DNA from: Malus domestica
Taxonomy: Eukaryota; Streptophyta; Magnoliopsida; Rosales; Rosaceae
DNA: 64,000 bases
Direction: 5' to 3'
Assembly: GCF_042453785.1 (NCBI RefSeq)
Contig: NC_091667.1
Location: 21,689,501 to 21,753,500 of the forward strand
The notes under the pieces are model-generated. The model was not told the DNA's origin. It saw only the letters and a list, made by a program, of their open reading frames with translations, and did not search any database. Shown piece by piece: positions 23,401 to 34,266 of the stretch. A program made the position numbers and the translations under genes. Each line of letters opens with the position of its first letter. Positions within the stretch are counted from its first letter, which is position 1.

Positions 23401-25214
23401 AAATGATGAGGATTCAGCATCAACCTTTAGTTGTGATGGTCTAATTACCAACTTCCCTTGGGAACAAGCCTTGCAAGAGTTATCATTTGAGACATCAATG
23501 TGTCTGCTCAATAATGGATGTCCATTAGAGTTGGTAATAATTCTACGTATCATAGTAGATCCTGGATGACCCAAACGGTCATGCCAAAACATATAAACTT
23601 TTGAATCAATGAACTTCTGGTTCATGACAGTATATGCCTCAATTGTCTTTATGTATGTATAATCCAATCCACTTGATAAACCAAAAACTTCTCCAATATA
23701 CGCTTCTGGGTATCATTGGTGGTAATGCATAGATATTCCACATATTATGCACTTTTTGTTTCAATGTGGTATCCATTTAGACGTATGTCTTTAAAACTCA
23801 ACAAATTTCGAATGGATCGAGTAACGTACAACGCATTTTGTATGAACAATATTGTTCAATTTGGTAACATGATCTGGGCTTTTCCTGAGCCTTCAATTAC
23901 ATCGGATTGCCTTGATATTATTGTTACCTTTACTATTGCAAGTATCAAGCTTGAGAAATACTTTCGATCTCGAAGTATTGTATGCGTAGTTGCGCTGTCT
24001 GCAAGACAAAAATCTCCACCATTGCTCTTGTTTTGAGAGTAACCATAATTTTTATCCATGCTCTCTGAGTAATGGAAATTACAGTTAAAAGCAATTTATT
24101 CATACTGGAATACTACTTTGAAAATGCAAGCATTAAATCACAAGTACAAATAACAAGAGTGCATCAAACATAAATGATTTAATCAGACTTAAACACTTCA
24201 TTCCCTCTTTCAATAATGAAGTCTGAAACATCCAGGTGGGTTGTGTTCAATTGTCCTGATAAATCGAACATTAGATCAGGTATATCCATCTGTTTAGCCT
24301 GGTCAAGGAAATTGGTCTCGACATCCTTCTCCTTGAGAGAGGCTTGATACAGATCCACCAGATGTTTTAGGGTACGACAAGTACGTGCCCAGTGCCCATT
24401 GCCACCACACCTATGGCAAACTCCTTTAGGATTTCTAGGAGTGTTCATATGAGTTTTGCCTTTATGGTGATTTGCATTTTTAAAGCTCATGCCTGTATTA
24501 AGCCTTGGAACCTAGTTGTGAAACTAGACACCATGGTTCTTGCCTTTTCGGCCTCGTTTGTGGCCACGTCCTCGTTTGTAATTATTACCATGAGAAGATG
24601 TGGTATTCCCTTCAAGGGAAGCAGCATTCACTTCTGGGAATGGTGCTAATCCAGTAGGCAGGGACTGATGATTCTTCATCAGAAACTCATTGTTTTGCTC
24701 AGCTACAAGGAGCACATATATCAACTGTAAAGTCTCGCTCTCTACACTGCTGCTGCAGGAGCACGTTAGAGGCATGAAAAGTGTTGAAAGTCTTTTCCAG
24801 CTTGTCTTCCTCAGTAATGGTTTCTCCACAAAGCTTCAAATGGGAGGTAATTCTGAACATAGCATAATTGTACTCAACCACCGTCTTAAAATCCTGGATC
24901 CTTAGGTGAGTTCACTCATAACGAGCCATTGGAAGAATCATCATTTTCTGGTGATTGTATCTATTTTTCATTGTCTTTCAAAGGGTTAGTGGATCTTCAA
25001 CCGTGAGGTACTCGCTCTTCAGTCCCTTATCAAGGTGGCGACGGATACAGATCATGGCCTTTGCCCGATCTTGAGATGATGCACTGTTATCCTCCTTAAT
25101 AGTTTCTCCAAGATTCGCTGCCTCCAGATGAATCTTGGCATCCATTATCCAGGTAAGGTAATTCTTCCTAGTAATATCCAGGGCAACAAAATCAAGTTTT
25201 GCCAAGTTCGCCAT
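20440..25214 (-). pseudogene. Disrupted copia gag-pol polyprotein
   Basis: The reading starts MANLAKLDFVALDITRKNY (about 25214). Gag continues to a CCHC zinc knuckle, CHRCGGNGHWARTC (near 24400). A protease block has LADSATTHTILRD (near 24000). The pre-integrase motif is FWHDRLGHPGSTMIRRI (near 23600) and the integrase core has IRLDNAGEFTSQTFDDY (near 23190). Reverse transcriptase has GYKWVFTRKHNKKNEIARYKA (21.9-22.0 kb) and YVDDINLVG (near 21490), and RNase H follows from about 21.3 kb. The largest uninterrupted piece is 339 codons at 21571-22590. At least eight stops or frame changes separate the pieces, so this is a dead copy. Domain identities are firm. Confidence 0.92.
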
Positions 25215-25369
25215 TTTCTTTTCTGAAAGAAAAATGAGGTGTGTAAGAACTTGCAATATTGTGTATTCTGGATGAATATATTATTAGAACTTTTGGTTCT
25301 TACAAATCATTCATTTTAATCTTTAGGCCAAAATGATAAGCACTCGAAACTTCAGGCTCGAGACTTATA

Positions 25370-25640
25370 TGATGAATGAGAAGGGCGATTGTACCGCACC
25401 ATTCTCATTGAATAGCATATAATGGGCGATTATTCCGCACCACTCAAGCAGTAGAAATTTAAATATGCAGAGCATGATGGGTGATTATACCACACCACCT
25501 AAAATTGCAATAAAATTAAATAGCAGGCAAATTTAAATATGCAGGATAGGGTGGGCGATTATATCGCTCCACCTAAAATTTGCAGTAAAATTAAATCTGC
25601 AGTCCAAGATGGGCGATGACACCGTACCATCTTTGATCGC
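25370..25640 (-). repeat. Short tandem repeats in the copia 5' leader
   Basis: Five spaced copies of a GGGCGATTATACCGCACCA-like motif (plus-strand view) occur near 25384, 25434, 25481, 25552 and 25612. They are separated by AAATTTAAATATGCAG-like spacers. They lie between the 5' LTR and the gag start, in the untranslated leader. Confidence 0.8.
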
Positions 25641-25889
25641 AGCAAAGATAAATAAACATTGGGTTAGAAATTAGGAACTGCACCAAACATGAAATCAAAG
25701 ATATAAGTAACTGTTATGTTGAGAACTAAAAGCAGGCATGGTGCGAACAATTCTTCACGAGGGTATATCCAGCAGGTGAGGCAAAGGAAGAAGAAATAAC
25801 AGTAAAATCCTTGAAGGAAACATTTTTTTTTCTTTCTTTCGGCAAAGAGAAATGAGAAATGTTTTAGGGTTAGAGTCATGCTGATAACG

Positions 25890-26259
25890 TGTTATAAATA
25901 GGCAAAAGTTAGAGAAATAACCTTTGCTAAGAGCGAGAGCTAAGTGGGTGTAATATATCACACTGTTTTGTTTATTAACTATAACAAAATGATTGCAGGT
26001 AAAAGAGGAATAGGAGAATGCAGAAAATATTCTAACTTATCTTTCTTCTCTTATTGCTTTTGTATCTGTGTGCTTTGAACACTCGTATTGCTCTATTTAT
26101 AGAGCAACTACCTTGAAAACTTACAAAAATTTCATTATTTAGTATATGAATCTTTACTTTATACATTTAGGCAAACGTACCCACTTACAAAAATTTCACT
26201 ATTTAGTATATGAATCTTTATTGTATACATGTGGGCAAACGTACCCACTGTTTACAACA
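25890..26259 (-). repeat. 5' LTR of the copia element, with internal 64-bp duplication
   Basis: This 370-bp LTR equals the 3' LTR plus a tandem duplication of a segment beginning ACTTACAAAAATTTCA. The duplicated units lie at about 26119-26182 and 26183-26246. The duplication is absent from the other LTR, so it arose after insertion. Confidence 0.92.
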
Positions 26260-26264
26260 TTGGG

Positions 26265-29008
26265 CTGCTTTTGGATTTTTTTGGTTAAAGGGCAATTTTA
26301 TCCTAATATTTTTGTCGAAGCCGTTCATTGCTCTATTTGCTTTATACGTAATAGATTAAGCAACAAATCGGTAGTATTCATTGCTCTATTCGCTTTATAT
26401 GAAATAGATTAAGCAACCAGTGGTTCTCTTAGATTTTGGACCACGACGCAGGTTCAGTGTTCAATTTCGTTCCAAACTAGTAGCAGCTAGGGTTTCATAT
26501 GTTTTCGACCAAAACAAAAGGTAGGGTTTCATGTATGGTGAAGTACAAGCAGAACATAAATAAAAAATAATTAATCTAAGTAGATTAATTATACTTGTAC
26601 TCGTCACTTGTTTTGAGGCGAATAGATGGATAGTGAAGTAATCGATCCCAGCAAGTAGGAAAACACCAGAAAAATTAACAATAATCTGAGCAGATATATA
26701 CAACCCGGATAAAACAAAGAGATAATAGGTGGACAGAGACACTTGGTCCTTATATTCTTACGTAAACCTTCACTAATTAATAGTTCTTGCTAATGTTAAT
26801 CAATTAATTAACTATAGCTAAGCTGGTCTGAACTTTCAAGTGACACTTAGGGGTGACATGCGGCACAACGTGCAGTTTCTAAACATGTCATTTGGGATTG
26901 ACGAAGAGGTGTGAAAACAAAGGATTCAAGATGTTTTGGAAGCTGGCTCATGTTTTCAAACCTTTGTGATTGGATGAAGAAACTGTTGTGCCTTGGTCCG
27001 TTCATCAGTGCGGAAACGAGATTCAGATTACAACCTCACCAAAATCACACTCAGTTGAATAGAATAAAATACAAGAAATAAAGACACCGAGAAATTTACG
27101 AGGTTCGGCAAAAATCCTGCCTACGTCCCCGGAGAGATATTGCTCTTCACTATGAGAATAACAGTACAAGTACACATGAGTTAAATCAACATAACCCAAT
27201 CTCAAATCCCTTGCACACCCACTCATAGAATTTTCCCAAGAGCCTCACTCTACCCCAAGAGTTCTTTCACTAGAATACTTTTCACTCTAGCTCTCTTGAT
27301 TTTTCTCTCACCTATGCCCATGCTTTCCCATGGGAGAGCCCTTTGGATGCTCTCTGATGCCTTCTTAGGAGAGAGCCGAATGCTCTCTCTATCTCTTTCT
27401 CCACTTCGGCTCTTTGCAGTTAAATGGAAAGAAAATGAATCAACCTCTCCTTTTTTGCACAGACATAATGATGATGCATCATGCTGCCTTTGCCTTTTAC
27501 TCAAAACCCAAAGCCACTTTCGTGGCATGCAAATGGGAAATCAATAAAAAAGGCCAAAACAAAAGAATCCCATGAAACATCATCATTGTCTTCCACTATT
27601 AGCCAAAATGAGATATGGACACATTTGGTCACTTAATTGTTAATAGCTCAAAATATGAGCCAATCACAACAGAAACTTATAGCTATAAAATATTTAAGTT
27701 CCAAATTGCGCATTATATTCGTTTGTGGAATTAGTGTTGAATATATCTTTATGAAAATGATGAGGAATAATATTATTCCCTTCTATGGTAGGAGATCGAC
27801 ACCTAATACATAAAACCATTGCGTTATTATTCTTCAGGTCTGAATTTCTGGTGATTGATCATTTGCATAGGCTCCTAAGAGCCACTTGCTTTCGTCCATT
27901 TGGTTTTGGGAGACAATCACTAAGGATCTCTTGTTATGCCACTCATATCAAGTGGAGCACATGTCTCAACCCACATTGCTAAAGAAAGTTAGGGTTCCTC
28001 CATAAAACCAGTTGACAATACAAAGAATAACTCAACCTTTTATAAGCCCTTATAATATTTCTCATTTCACCAATATGGGACCCTTTTACCTTCAAATCCT
28101 CACACGCCCCCTCACGTACGTGTGGCGAATTTTCAAGCCAAATACGTGGACAACACGAATTAGGCGACATGGAGCATGTGCGGCCATTGAGCTTCATACA
28201 TTAGCCAATCTCTAATACGGTAATACCATGGTTCCACCATAAAACCAATTAGCAATGGGGGAGAGTAACCCAACATTTATAAGCTCTTGCAGTGTTTCTC
28301 CTTTAACTGATGTGACTTTTTTACCTTTCACATCCTCAAAATTGCTCCATAGTCTATGTCCAACCTCATCTCTTTTCCATCGCACTAAAAATTTATTGTA
28401 TGTGCTGATCATATTTAACATGTTTTGCGTAACATGTAGGATATGTGTCCTCTGCGTGTGTTGTTAAAGAACAATTATATATAATCGCCACTTACGATAA
28501 TTACACATCTACAACCTATAAATATGCATGCTCGTAGCTCAAAATTTAGAAGGATAACAAGTATTTGCAGGTCTCTTAAGACATTAAGCTTGAAGGCACT
28601 TGTTGTTTTCTCCCCCTCAAGGGCTTCCGACTTTTACCATCTCAACATCTCTACGAGACCAAGTAAGACATGGTCGGAGGCCATTGTCGGGGGTATGGAA
28701 CAAGACGTGCCTTGCTTCCATATATGGTTCGTTGTTGCTTGATCCGAGTGTGGAGCTTACGAGATCTTCCATGCACTTGACAATAGTTTATCAAACTCTC
28801 TGCGGAGAGTGAACAACATTTCCTTCTTTTGTGTAAGAGCTTCTCAGTTCTCACTATCCAATAATTATACTTTTTCAGTCACTGCCCTTTAAAGTCTTTC
28901 ATATTTTTTACCAAAGATTTCTTAAGTTGTAAGCATGTTTCCTTAAGATAGATAGAAAATGGTAAAAAATATATATATAATAGAGAACTTGAGATATATA
29001 AGACCTTA
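26265..29008. other. Non-coding mosaic right of the copia element
   Basis: A segmental repeat copy lies at about 26540-26875. From about 26990 to 27600 the sequence has the style of an LTR (an ACGAGGTTCGGC...CCCCGGAG block), but no partner LTR or clean ends were found. Two loosely similar segments around 28005-28100 and 28225-28330 (CCATAAAACC...AACTCAAC-like) suggest further retroelement pieces. Short open frames such as 27250-27547 have no recognisable domain. Confidence 0.4.
26540..26875 (+). repeat. Segmental repeat, copy 1 (without MITE)
   Basis: This is an about 335-bp match to 38525-39062. Shared landmarks are TTGTACTCGTCAC, GAATAGATGGAT, CAAAGAGATAAT and AAGCTGGTCTGAACTTTC. Copy 2 has a 214-bp MITE where this copy reads continuously, so this copy shows the empty site. 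The origin of the sequence is unknown. Confidence 0.8.
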
Positions 29009-29240
29009 GGCCCCCCTTTTGGTTGGTTGGATGAGATAGGTTGTGATCAATTAAAATAGACTTGAGTCCCATCAGCTGTTTGGTATGTCAAAATATGAGA
29101 GGAACATGACTGGCATGAGGGGTTATGAATCTATAATAGAGTGGGTTGTTTAACGAGTCTTGTTTTACAAGCCCATGCCAATTCAATCCTATTTCTAAGG
29201 CCCAATCCTGTTCAGCCGACCAAACAGGTTCATACCAAAT
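29009..29240. mobile_element. Possible small MITE
   Basis: The block begins GGCCCCCCTTTTGGTTGG and ends near CCGACCAAACAGGTTC, giving imperfect inverted ends with a GGTTGG/CCAACC-type core. It contains CCAATTCAATCCTATTTC, which is similar to sequence near 48474-48495. No target duplication was established. Confidence 0.35.
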
Positions 29241-29789
29241 GTACTTTGCTGCATCAAGTCTTTAGAACATATGCACTGCATTTTCAGCATTGATGACATG
29301 CATGCTAAAGTAACTAATACTATTAGAAAAGTTACCAATTAGGTAACGTCCGATTGCACCTAATGGCTAATTGTGCGAATTTTGGAAGGTAATAGTACTA
29401 AATTGGTGAAATTAAAAATACGGGTACAACAATAGCGGAGTCAATATGGAGCAATGGCAGCTAGGTACCGTTTGGTATGTGGGACGGGACGGAACATAGT
29501 GGGACAAGGCGTTCCGTCCCACATTTGGTGCGCCTAAAACGGGTGGAACGCGATGTTCCATGGAACAAGTTTCGGCTAAATTTTCGTTCCACCTCTCCCC
29601 CTTGGAACGACTCTTTCCATCTCGTGAAACACAAAATTATAATTTTTTTGGACAACAATACCCTTCATTAATTCCATTGTCTACCTTCCCCTCTCTCCCG
29701 TCGAGTCCCTCTCTTCTACCCTCATTCTCTCTTGTAGCCTCATTCTCCTCCACCACAAACCTAGCAACCCAACTATGGCTAACCCAATC

Positions 29790-30077
29790 CCAGCAAACCC
29801 AACTTCTTCCCGCCATTAGATTTTCAAATCATTTGGTTTGGTTTCAGATCTACTGAGTGCTGGTTTGGTTTCAAACCCAGCTTCCTCTTCGGCACCACCA
29901 CTGGCGACGATGAACAAGAAGAAACTAAAGGGGCAGAGCCCTCGAAATCCCCTACGGGATCTCAATGCCATCACCGTTCACAGTAGCAACAATGGCAGCG
30001 ATGCTTTGTCTTCCATCTCCGTCAAAGCCCCGCGAGGTTGCCTCAGGTTCTCTCTCTCATCATTCTTCTTTCTCTAA
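29790..30077 (+). pseudogene. Captured gene fragment inside the TIR element
   Basis: The plus-strand frame reads SNPASSSAPPLATMNKKK, then QSPRNPLRDLNAITV, SNNGSDALSSISVKAPRGCLR and a Ser/Phe-rich end. The RNPLRDLN and APRGCLRF blocks look like a conserved plant nuclear-type protein N-terminus rather than transposon protein. A possible second fragment (GGCAGTCCGGAAACAAG onward) lies at about 30233-30273 and is cut by the solo LTR. I do not recognise the parent gene with certainty. Transduplication of a host gene fragment (a Pack-type element) is inferred. Confidence 0.45.
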
Positions 30078-30273
30078 TTCCAAAACCCCTCTTTACACAA
30101 CAAAAAGTTGTTAAAATCCCCTAAATAAGCTTCTACTATGAGGTCTTCAAGACCAATGCTTTGGAAATCCCAGAGAAACCCACCTCATGAAATGAAAATA
30201 AACCTAAGAATAATTCTTCTTGTTTGTACCAGTGGCAGTCCGGAAACAAGTTGCTCAGTTTTCGGCTTCACCA

Positions 30274-31453
30274 TGTAATACCCTGAAATTTTAAATATAT
30301 AAATATGCAGAGGAAAATCGAAAATAAGTCGATTTAGGGTTATGGAAATAGAATTGGGAAATTTTAAAATTTTGTTCCAGAAATTATTATAATTTACGTA
30401 TTTAGATTATTGAGATTTTATGCTATTTTGTCGAGGAATTATATTAATTTACTTGAGTTTAGTTTTAAATTAAATTAGTTACAAAATTTGACACTTGGAA
30501 ATTAATTAATTAAAATCCGTAGACCTTTTGAGGTCACAATTTATATTTTTTAATAGAGCTCGATATCACGAACGTGTAGGCACAAACCGTTTGTGAAACG
30601 GAGTTATAACGAAGAAGTTATTAATGTTTAAAGTCAGGGATATATTGGTAATTTTAATTCCATTTAGAAGACTATTGAAATTTGGAGCAATAAGTTGTGC
30701 CACGTGTGTGGCTATGATGAAAGGAAAATAAATGATGGACGGCTAAGATTGAAAGAAAGGAATAGAAAGGGGGGTGACCAATGGGAGAGAAGAGGGAGAA
30801 GGGAAAAGGAGAGAAAGAGGGGTGCAGGGGATCCCTGACCCGCGAAAGGGGCGACTTGACCCGGTCGGTGTTCTTGCCATTTTCGACAAATTTAACCCTT
30901 TTTTCGGCGAATCCCATCAAACCACCACTTGGGAAACTCTCCATAAACTTCCCTCCTCCTATTACACCCCAAAAATCATGAGATTTGACCTTAGAAATTG
31001 GGAAAACAAAAACACACCGGTGGGTGCAACGATGATTGTTCGAAATCCACCAAATTGTGAAATGATGTCATCGAATTACAACTACTAGTAGACTCCCCTT
31101 GAGGCCTGGAACAAAGCTCACACATTGGTTGGGGTGTCGGAGTTGTTTTGGAGTCGAATCAAGGACATCCAAAAACAAGGGTTTCCGACTGTTCATGGCC
31201 AATTTGAGGTGTTTCCCGGCCAAATTGGATTTAGTCGCAGGTATGAAACTTGCTCCATCCATTGAGATCTAAAACCCTGTAAAACTTGGTAGTTTTTAGA
31301 AATAGTTGAATTTTCCGGTGAGTCGAGGCGGCCGACCTGCCACCTGCGGCGACGAACGGCCAGGGAGCTGACATTGTGTTTTTATGTGAATTTTGTTATT
31401 CTAATTATGTTTTTGAGGTCTATATGTTGTGGTTTGAATATTAACACAATTGT

Positions 31454-31488
<35 letters not shown>

Positions 31489-31932
31489 TGGATTAATTGA
31501 ACATGTCCGGATTTGTTTGAATTTTGGAAATGTGAACTACGAAATGTTTGATCCCGCTCAAGGGTACGTAGGCAGTAACAGAGGTTAGATGCAGCCTTAA
31601 ATAATTGAGAGTTAATATTTAGATGGAATTTTGATCTAAGAGAAGGAAATGGTTCTAAATTGGAAATGAAATTGTATGTTTTGGTAAATGATTAATGGTT
31701 ATGGATTACATGGGATGAAGGAAATTATTTGGAGAATGATGACTAATGATAGTGAATTCAAATGTTAATTTAAAGATATGTTTTGACATTTAAGAAAATA
31801 TGGATAGCCTGTAAGAATTTGAATTATTGACTTAGAAGAATGTGATTAATGGAAATAAATTAACTATGATTGTAAGTTGGACCTACTATAATTAACTCCC
31901 GAAAACATATATTTCGGGGGCGGGGTGTGACA
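30274..31932 (+). mobile_element. Solo LTR, Ty3/gypsy-like
   Basis: The 1659-bp block starts TGTAATACCCTGAAATTTTA and ends GGGGTGTGACA, giving TG...CA ends of a style seen in plant gypsy LTRs. Flanks are CACCA (30269-30273) and CTCCA (31933-31937), a 4/5 match for a 5-bp target duplication. There is no internal domain or second LTR, so a solo LTR left by recombination is the simplest reading. Open frames at 30672-31088 lie inside and are not credible genes. Confidence 0.75.
31458..31486. repeat. (GT)n microsatellite
   Basis: About 14 uninterrupted GT units lie within the solo LTR. Confidence 0.95.
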
Positions 31933-32368
31933 CTCCACCTTCATATATACGGCTGCAGAAGATCCAAGTTTTGCAAAAAAATCCATTAGGTTGAGTCAAT
32001 GGAGTCAACGAAGAAATATGGGTAAATTTGTCATTTAATCATTCGTTCTGTACCATCCTGCAGGTACCAAACGCAAAATTGTCCCATTCCATCCTATGCT
32101 ACCAAACGTAGCATGGAACTTATGTTTTGTTCCGTCCCGTTTTGTCCCGTTCCATCCCATTTGCGTACCAAAAGGTACCCTACTGACCCTAATAGAGCTT
32201 ATCCCCACTTTGAAATTTTATTTGACCCTATACCAGTTAAAGCAAATGAAATAAAGATACCTTTAATTAATATTTATTTTAATTGACACAAACCAAATAG
32301 GTGAGTGACGTGTAGTTTTCAAATAATCGTTGTATCCAAATCATGTTCAGTTTTGTAAACCATAAGAC

Positions 32369-32545
32369 ATTTTTTTTTTTTTAACAAACAATGGTATTTA
32401 CACTAAGGTGATGGGAGAGTGAACTACGCCTCACAATGGGTCTGCTAACATAATGTAGCTCAACTTCGTTTTTGGCAAGAATCGAACCTAAAACCTCTCA
32501 CTTACAAGTGAATAGGAATAACACTATATTGTAGTACTAAGTGGC
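32369..32545 (-). mobile_element. tRNA-derived SINE, full-length copy
   Basis: On the minus strand it starts GCCACTTAGTACTACAATA, contains TTCACTTGTAAGTGAGAGG and a good RNA polymerase III box B (GGTTCGATTC), and ends CTTAGTGTAAATACC...TTGTTAAAAA with an A-rich tail at 32369-32382. Related copies are at 57056-57223 and 60363-60528. The box A-like region precedes box B by the usual short distance, in a degenerate form. Confidence 0.75.
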
Positions 32546-33689
32546 TCTATAAGATAGTTGTTAATCAAACAAAATGCTCCAGTTAATACAATAAATATTG
32601 TTTCCTAAGCATGGTTGACTCCTCACAAGTTCTCCAACAAAGAAAAACTAGAGCGTTAGAGGACAATTTGTTCAAACGGTGGTGCACAATTTGGCGCTGT
32701 TTGGATCAAAACTTGAACTTTGGGCTCAAGAAAGGAGCTGGCCCAAAGGGATGCCTAGGGGAGAGCCCAGCCAAAGCCCAGAAAGCAGGAAAGGGCCTTT
32801 TCTGACTTGGTGCAGCTCATGAAGACCACTTGCTTACCTACCCAAAGGCCAAGTGGTATAGACTGACCAGCTACACAGCCTATAAAGTACTTTATGGTGG
32901 CAGTACATGTAAAATAGCTGATGAGTCATCACCCTTCAAACAGCATTCGGGCAAGGTTGCTGCTACAGGAGACCAAGCCGAGTTGTCTATATAAGAAGAA
33001 AGAGAAACCAGGAATAAGGACACTCAATCAAACAAACAAATGCAAGCACAAACTCTGCTCAAAGCCAGATTTGCCTTCAAAACGAAGCTGTAGTCAGCCC
33101 AAGCCTTCATCCCTCTCGGGACAAGCTTTCATCCCTCGCGGGATAAACCTTCACTCAAACCCTTGTAATAAGCTCTAGTACCTTGTTCAACCTTGCTGTA
33201 GTATCGATTCATCTTTTGTAATCTCTCTCTCTCTCTCTCTAAAGCTTTCAGACCCTTGATAAACTACAAAGATAGGAACCTGCAAGACGACCAGGCTTAC
33301 CCGACAAGGTTAAACCTTGCCCGACCTTCTTTGTTTTTGTCTTTTCATTCATTAGCCTAGCAATATGTTGTATACTTCCAGTTATATTCAAGTTATTTCT
33401 AGCAAGATGACTATTAAAAGGCTTTCTCAGTACTCGGATCCGATTTGAATATATCTTCAGTGTTCAAACCAGATCCAAGTCATAAGCCCTCGGGCATGTA
33501 AATCTGATTAGTTAAAAGTCCTTGGCCTCAAGGCATAAAAAAGAACCTTATGTGGACTTAACCCATCCACAACAATCCTTGATAAATGAGAAGTCCGAAG
33601 TTACTTGGGGCGCAAGTAATCGACCTACCTCTTAGTCTTATTTCTATTACATTATGATTATCATAGAACACTTAAGCATGGAAAGGATT

Positions 33690-34165
33690 CTGATAGGAAG
33701 CCTCAAGGCCTACACCTAAGGCCCCACGAAGGCACCTATTTGGATTCATTCCGTTCTGCGGTCTAGATTGTTTGAGTATAAAAACGAACTCTAATGGGAA
33801 GTCTCAAGGCCTACATCTAAGGCCCTACAAAGGCACCTATTTGGGTTCATTCTACCTCTCGGACTCGGGTAATCAGAAGTATAATAGTTATAAGACTCAT
33901 GCATTCACAAGAACAAATATGATGTGCTCGAGCACTGGTTTAGTTATTGATAGGAAGCCTCAATGCCTACACCTAAGGCCCCACAAAGGCACCTGTCATA
34001 ACTAACACGGTTTCTCGGGTGTATACATATATACAACCAAAACTCGACATCCATTTCACATTTGCCATACTGAAGATGGCAGTGGCACGCCTGAGCACCT
34101 AAAAGTTAACCTTGATTGTGAGCCTCAAGGCCTACACCTAAGGCCCCACAAAGGCACCTCTCAAA
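33690..34165. repeat. Four spaced copies of an about 45-bp motif
   Basis: GAAGCCTCAAGGCCTACACC, followed by TAAGGCCCCAC and AAGGCACCT, occurs near 33696, 33798, 33954 and 34119, spaced 100-165 bp. The spacers differ. No reading frame runs through the units. Confidence 0.85.
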
Positions 34166-34188
34166 GTTAACTATGTCCTTCTCTTTCA

Positions 34189-34266
34189 GCCTTGCCCGAC
34201 GAGCCCTTGCCCGACAAGCCTTGCCCGAGGAGTCTTGCCCGACGAGACTTGCCCGACAAAGCCTGA
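34189..34266. repeat. CTTGCCCGACGAG short tandem repeat
   Basis: Five degenerate 15-16 bp units of CTTGCCCGACGAG are tandemly arranged. Single related copies occur near 33297-33330, so the motif belongs to the surrounding element. Confidence 0.85.

Larger units (their letters stand above)
19921..26259 (-). mobile_element. Ty1/copia LTR retrotransposon, full length but coding-defective
   Basis: The 6339-bp element is bounded by TTGGG target duplications at 19916-19920 and 26260-26264. LTRs are 19921-20226 (3') and 25890-26259 (5'), both with TG...CA ends. Next to the 3' LTR on the minus strand is a polypurine tract, CCAAGGGGGAG. Next to the 5' LTR is a primer-binding-like CGTTATCAGCA. Domain order on the minus strand is gag, protease, integrase, reverse transcriptase, RNase H, which defines Ty1/copia. 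Over the 306 comparable LTR bases I counted by hand about 19 differences (about 6%), so the insertion is not recent. Many stops and frameshifts mean it cannot encode its own polyprotein. Confidence 0.95.
29464..32179. mobile_element. Non-autonomous TIR DNA transposon with gene-like fragment and nested solo LTR
   Basis: The ends GGTACCGTTTGGTATG (left) and GGTACCTTTTGGTACG (right, minus strand) are inverted. Subterminal sequence is rich in GGGACGGGACGGAAC-type repeats at both ends. CTA flanks both sides (29461-29463 and 32180-32182), a likely 3-bp target duplication. No transposase is present. The interior carries a gene-like exon fragment (about 29790-30077 and 30230-30273) and a 1.66-kb solo LTR at 30274-31932. 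The superfamily may be PIF/Harbinger-like, from the 3-bp duplication. Confidence 0.75.

Noticed and set aside
30672..31088. Overlapping open frames within the solo LTR
   Set aside because: They lie entirely inside an LTR bounded by TG...CA and a near-perfect target duplication; no homology is recognised.
32369..32545. Functional tRNA gene
   Set aside because: Only the polymerase III promoter boxes are tRNA-like; the sequence does not fold as a tRNA and has a SINE tail with an A run. No other tRNA or rRNA gene was seen in the window.
33690..34266. CRISPR or coding minisatellite
   Set aside because: Spacing is irregular (100-165 bp), there are no constant spacers and no open frame across the units.
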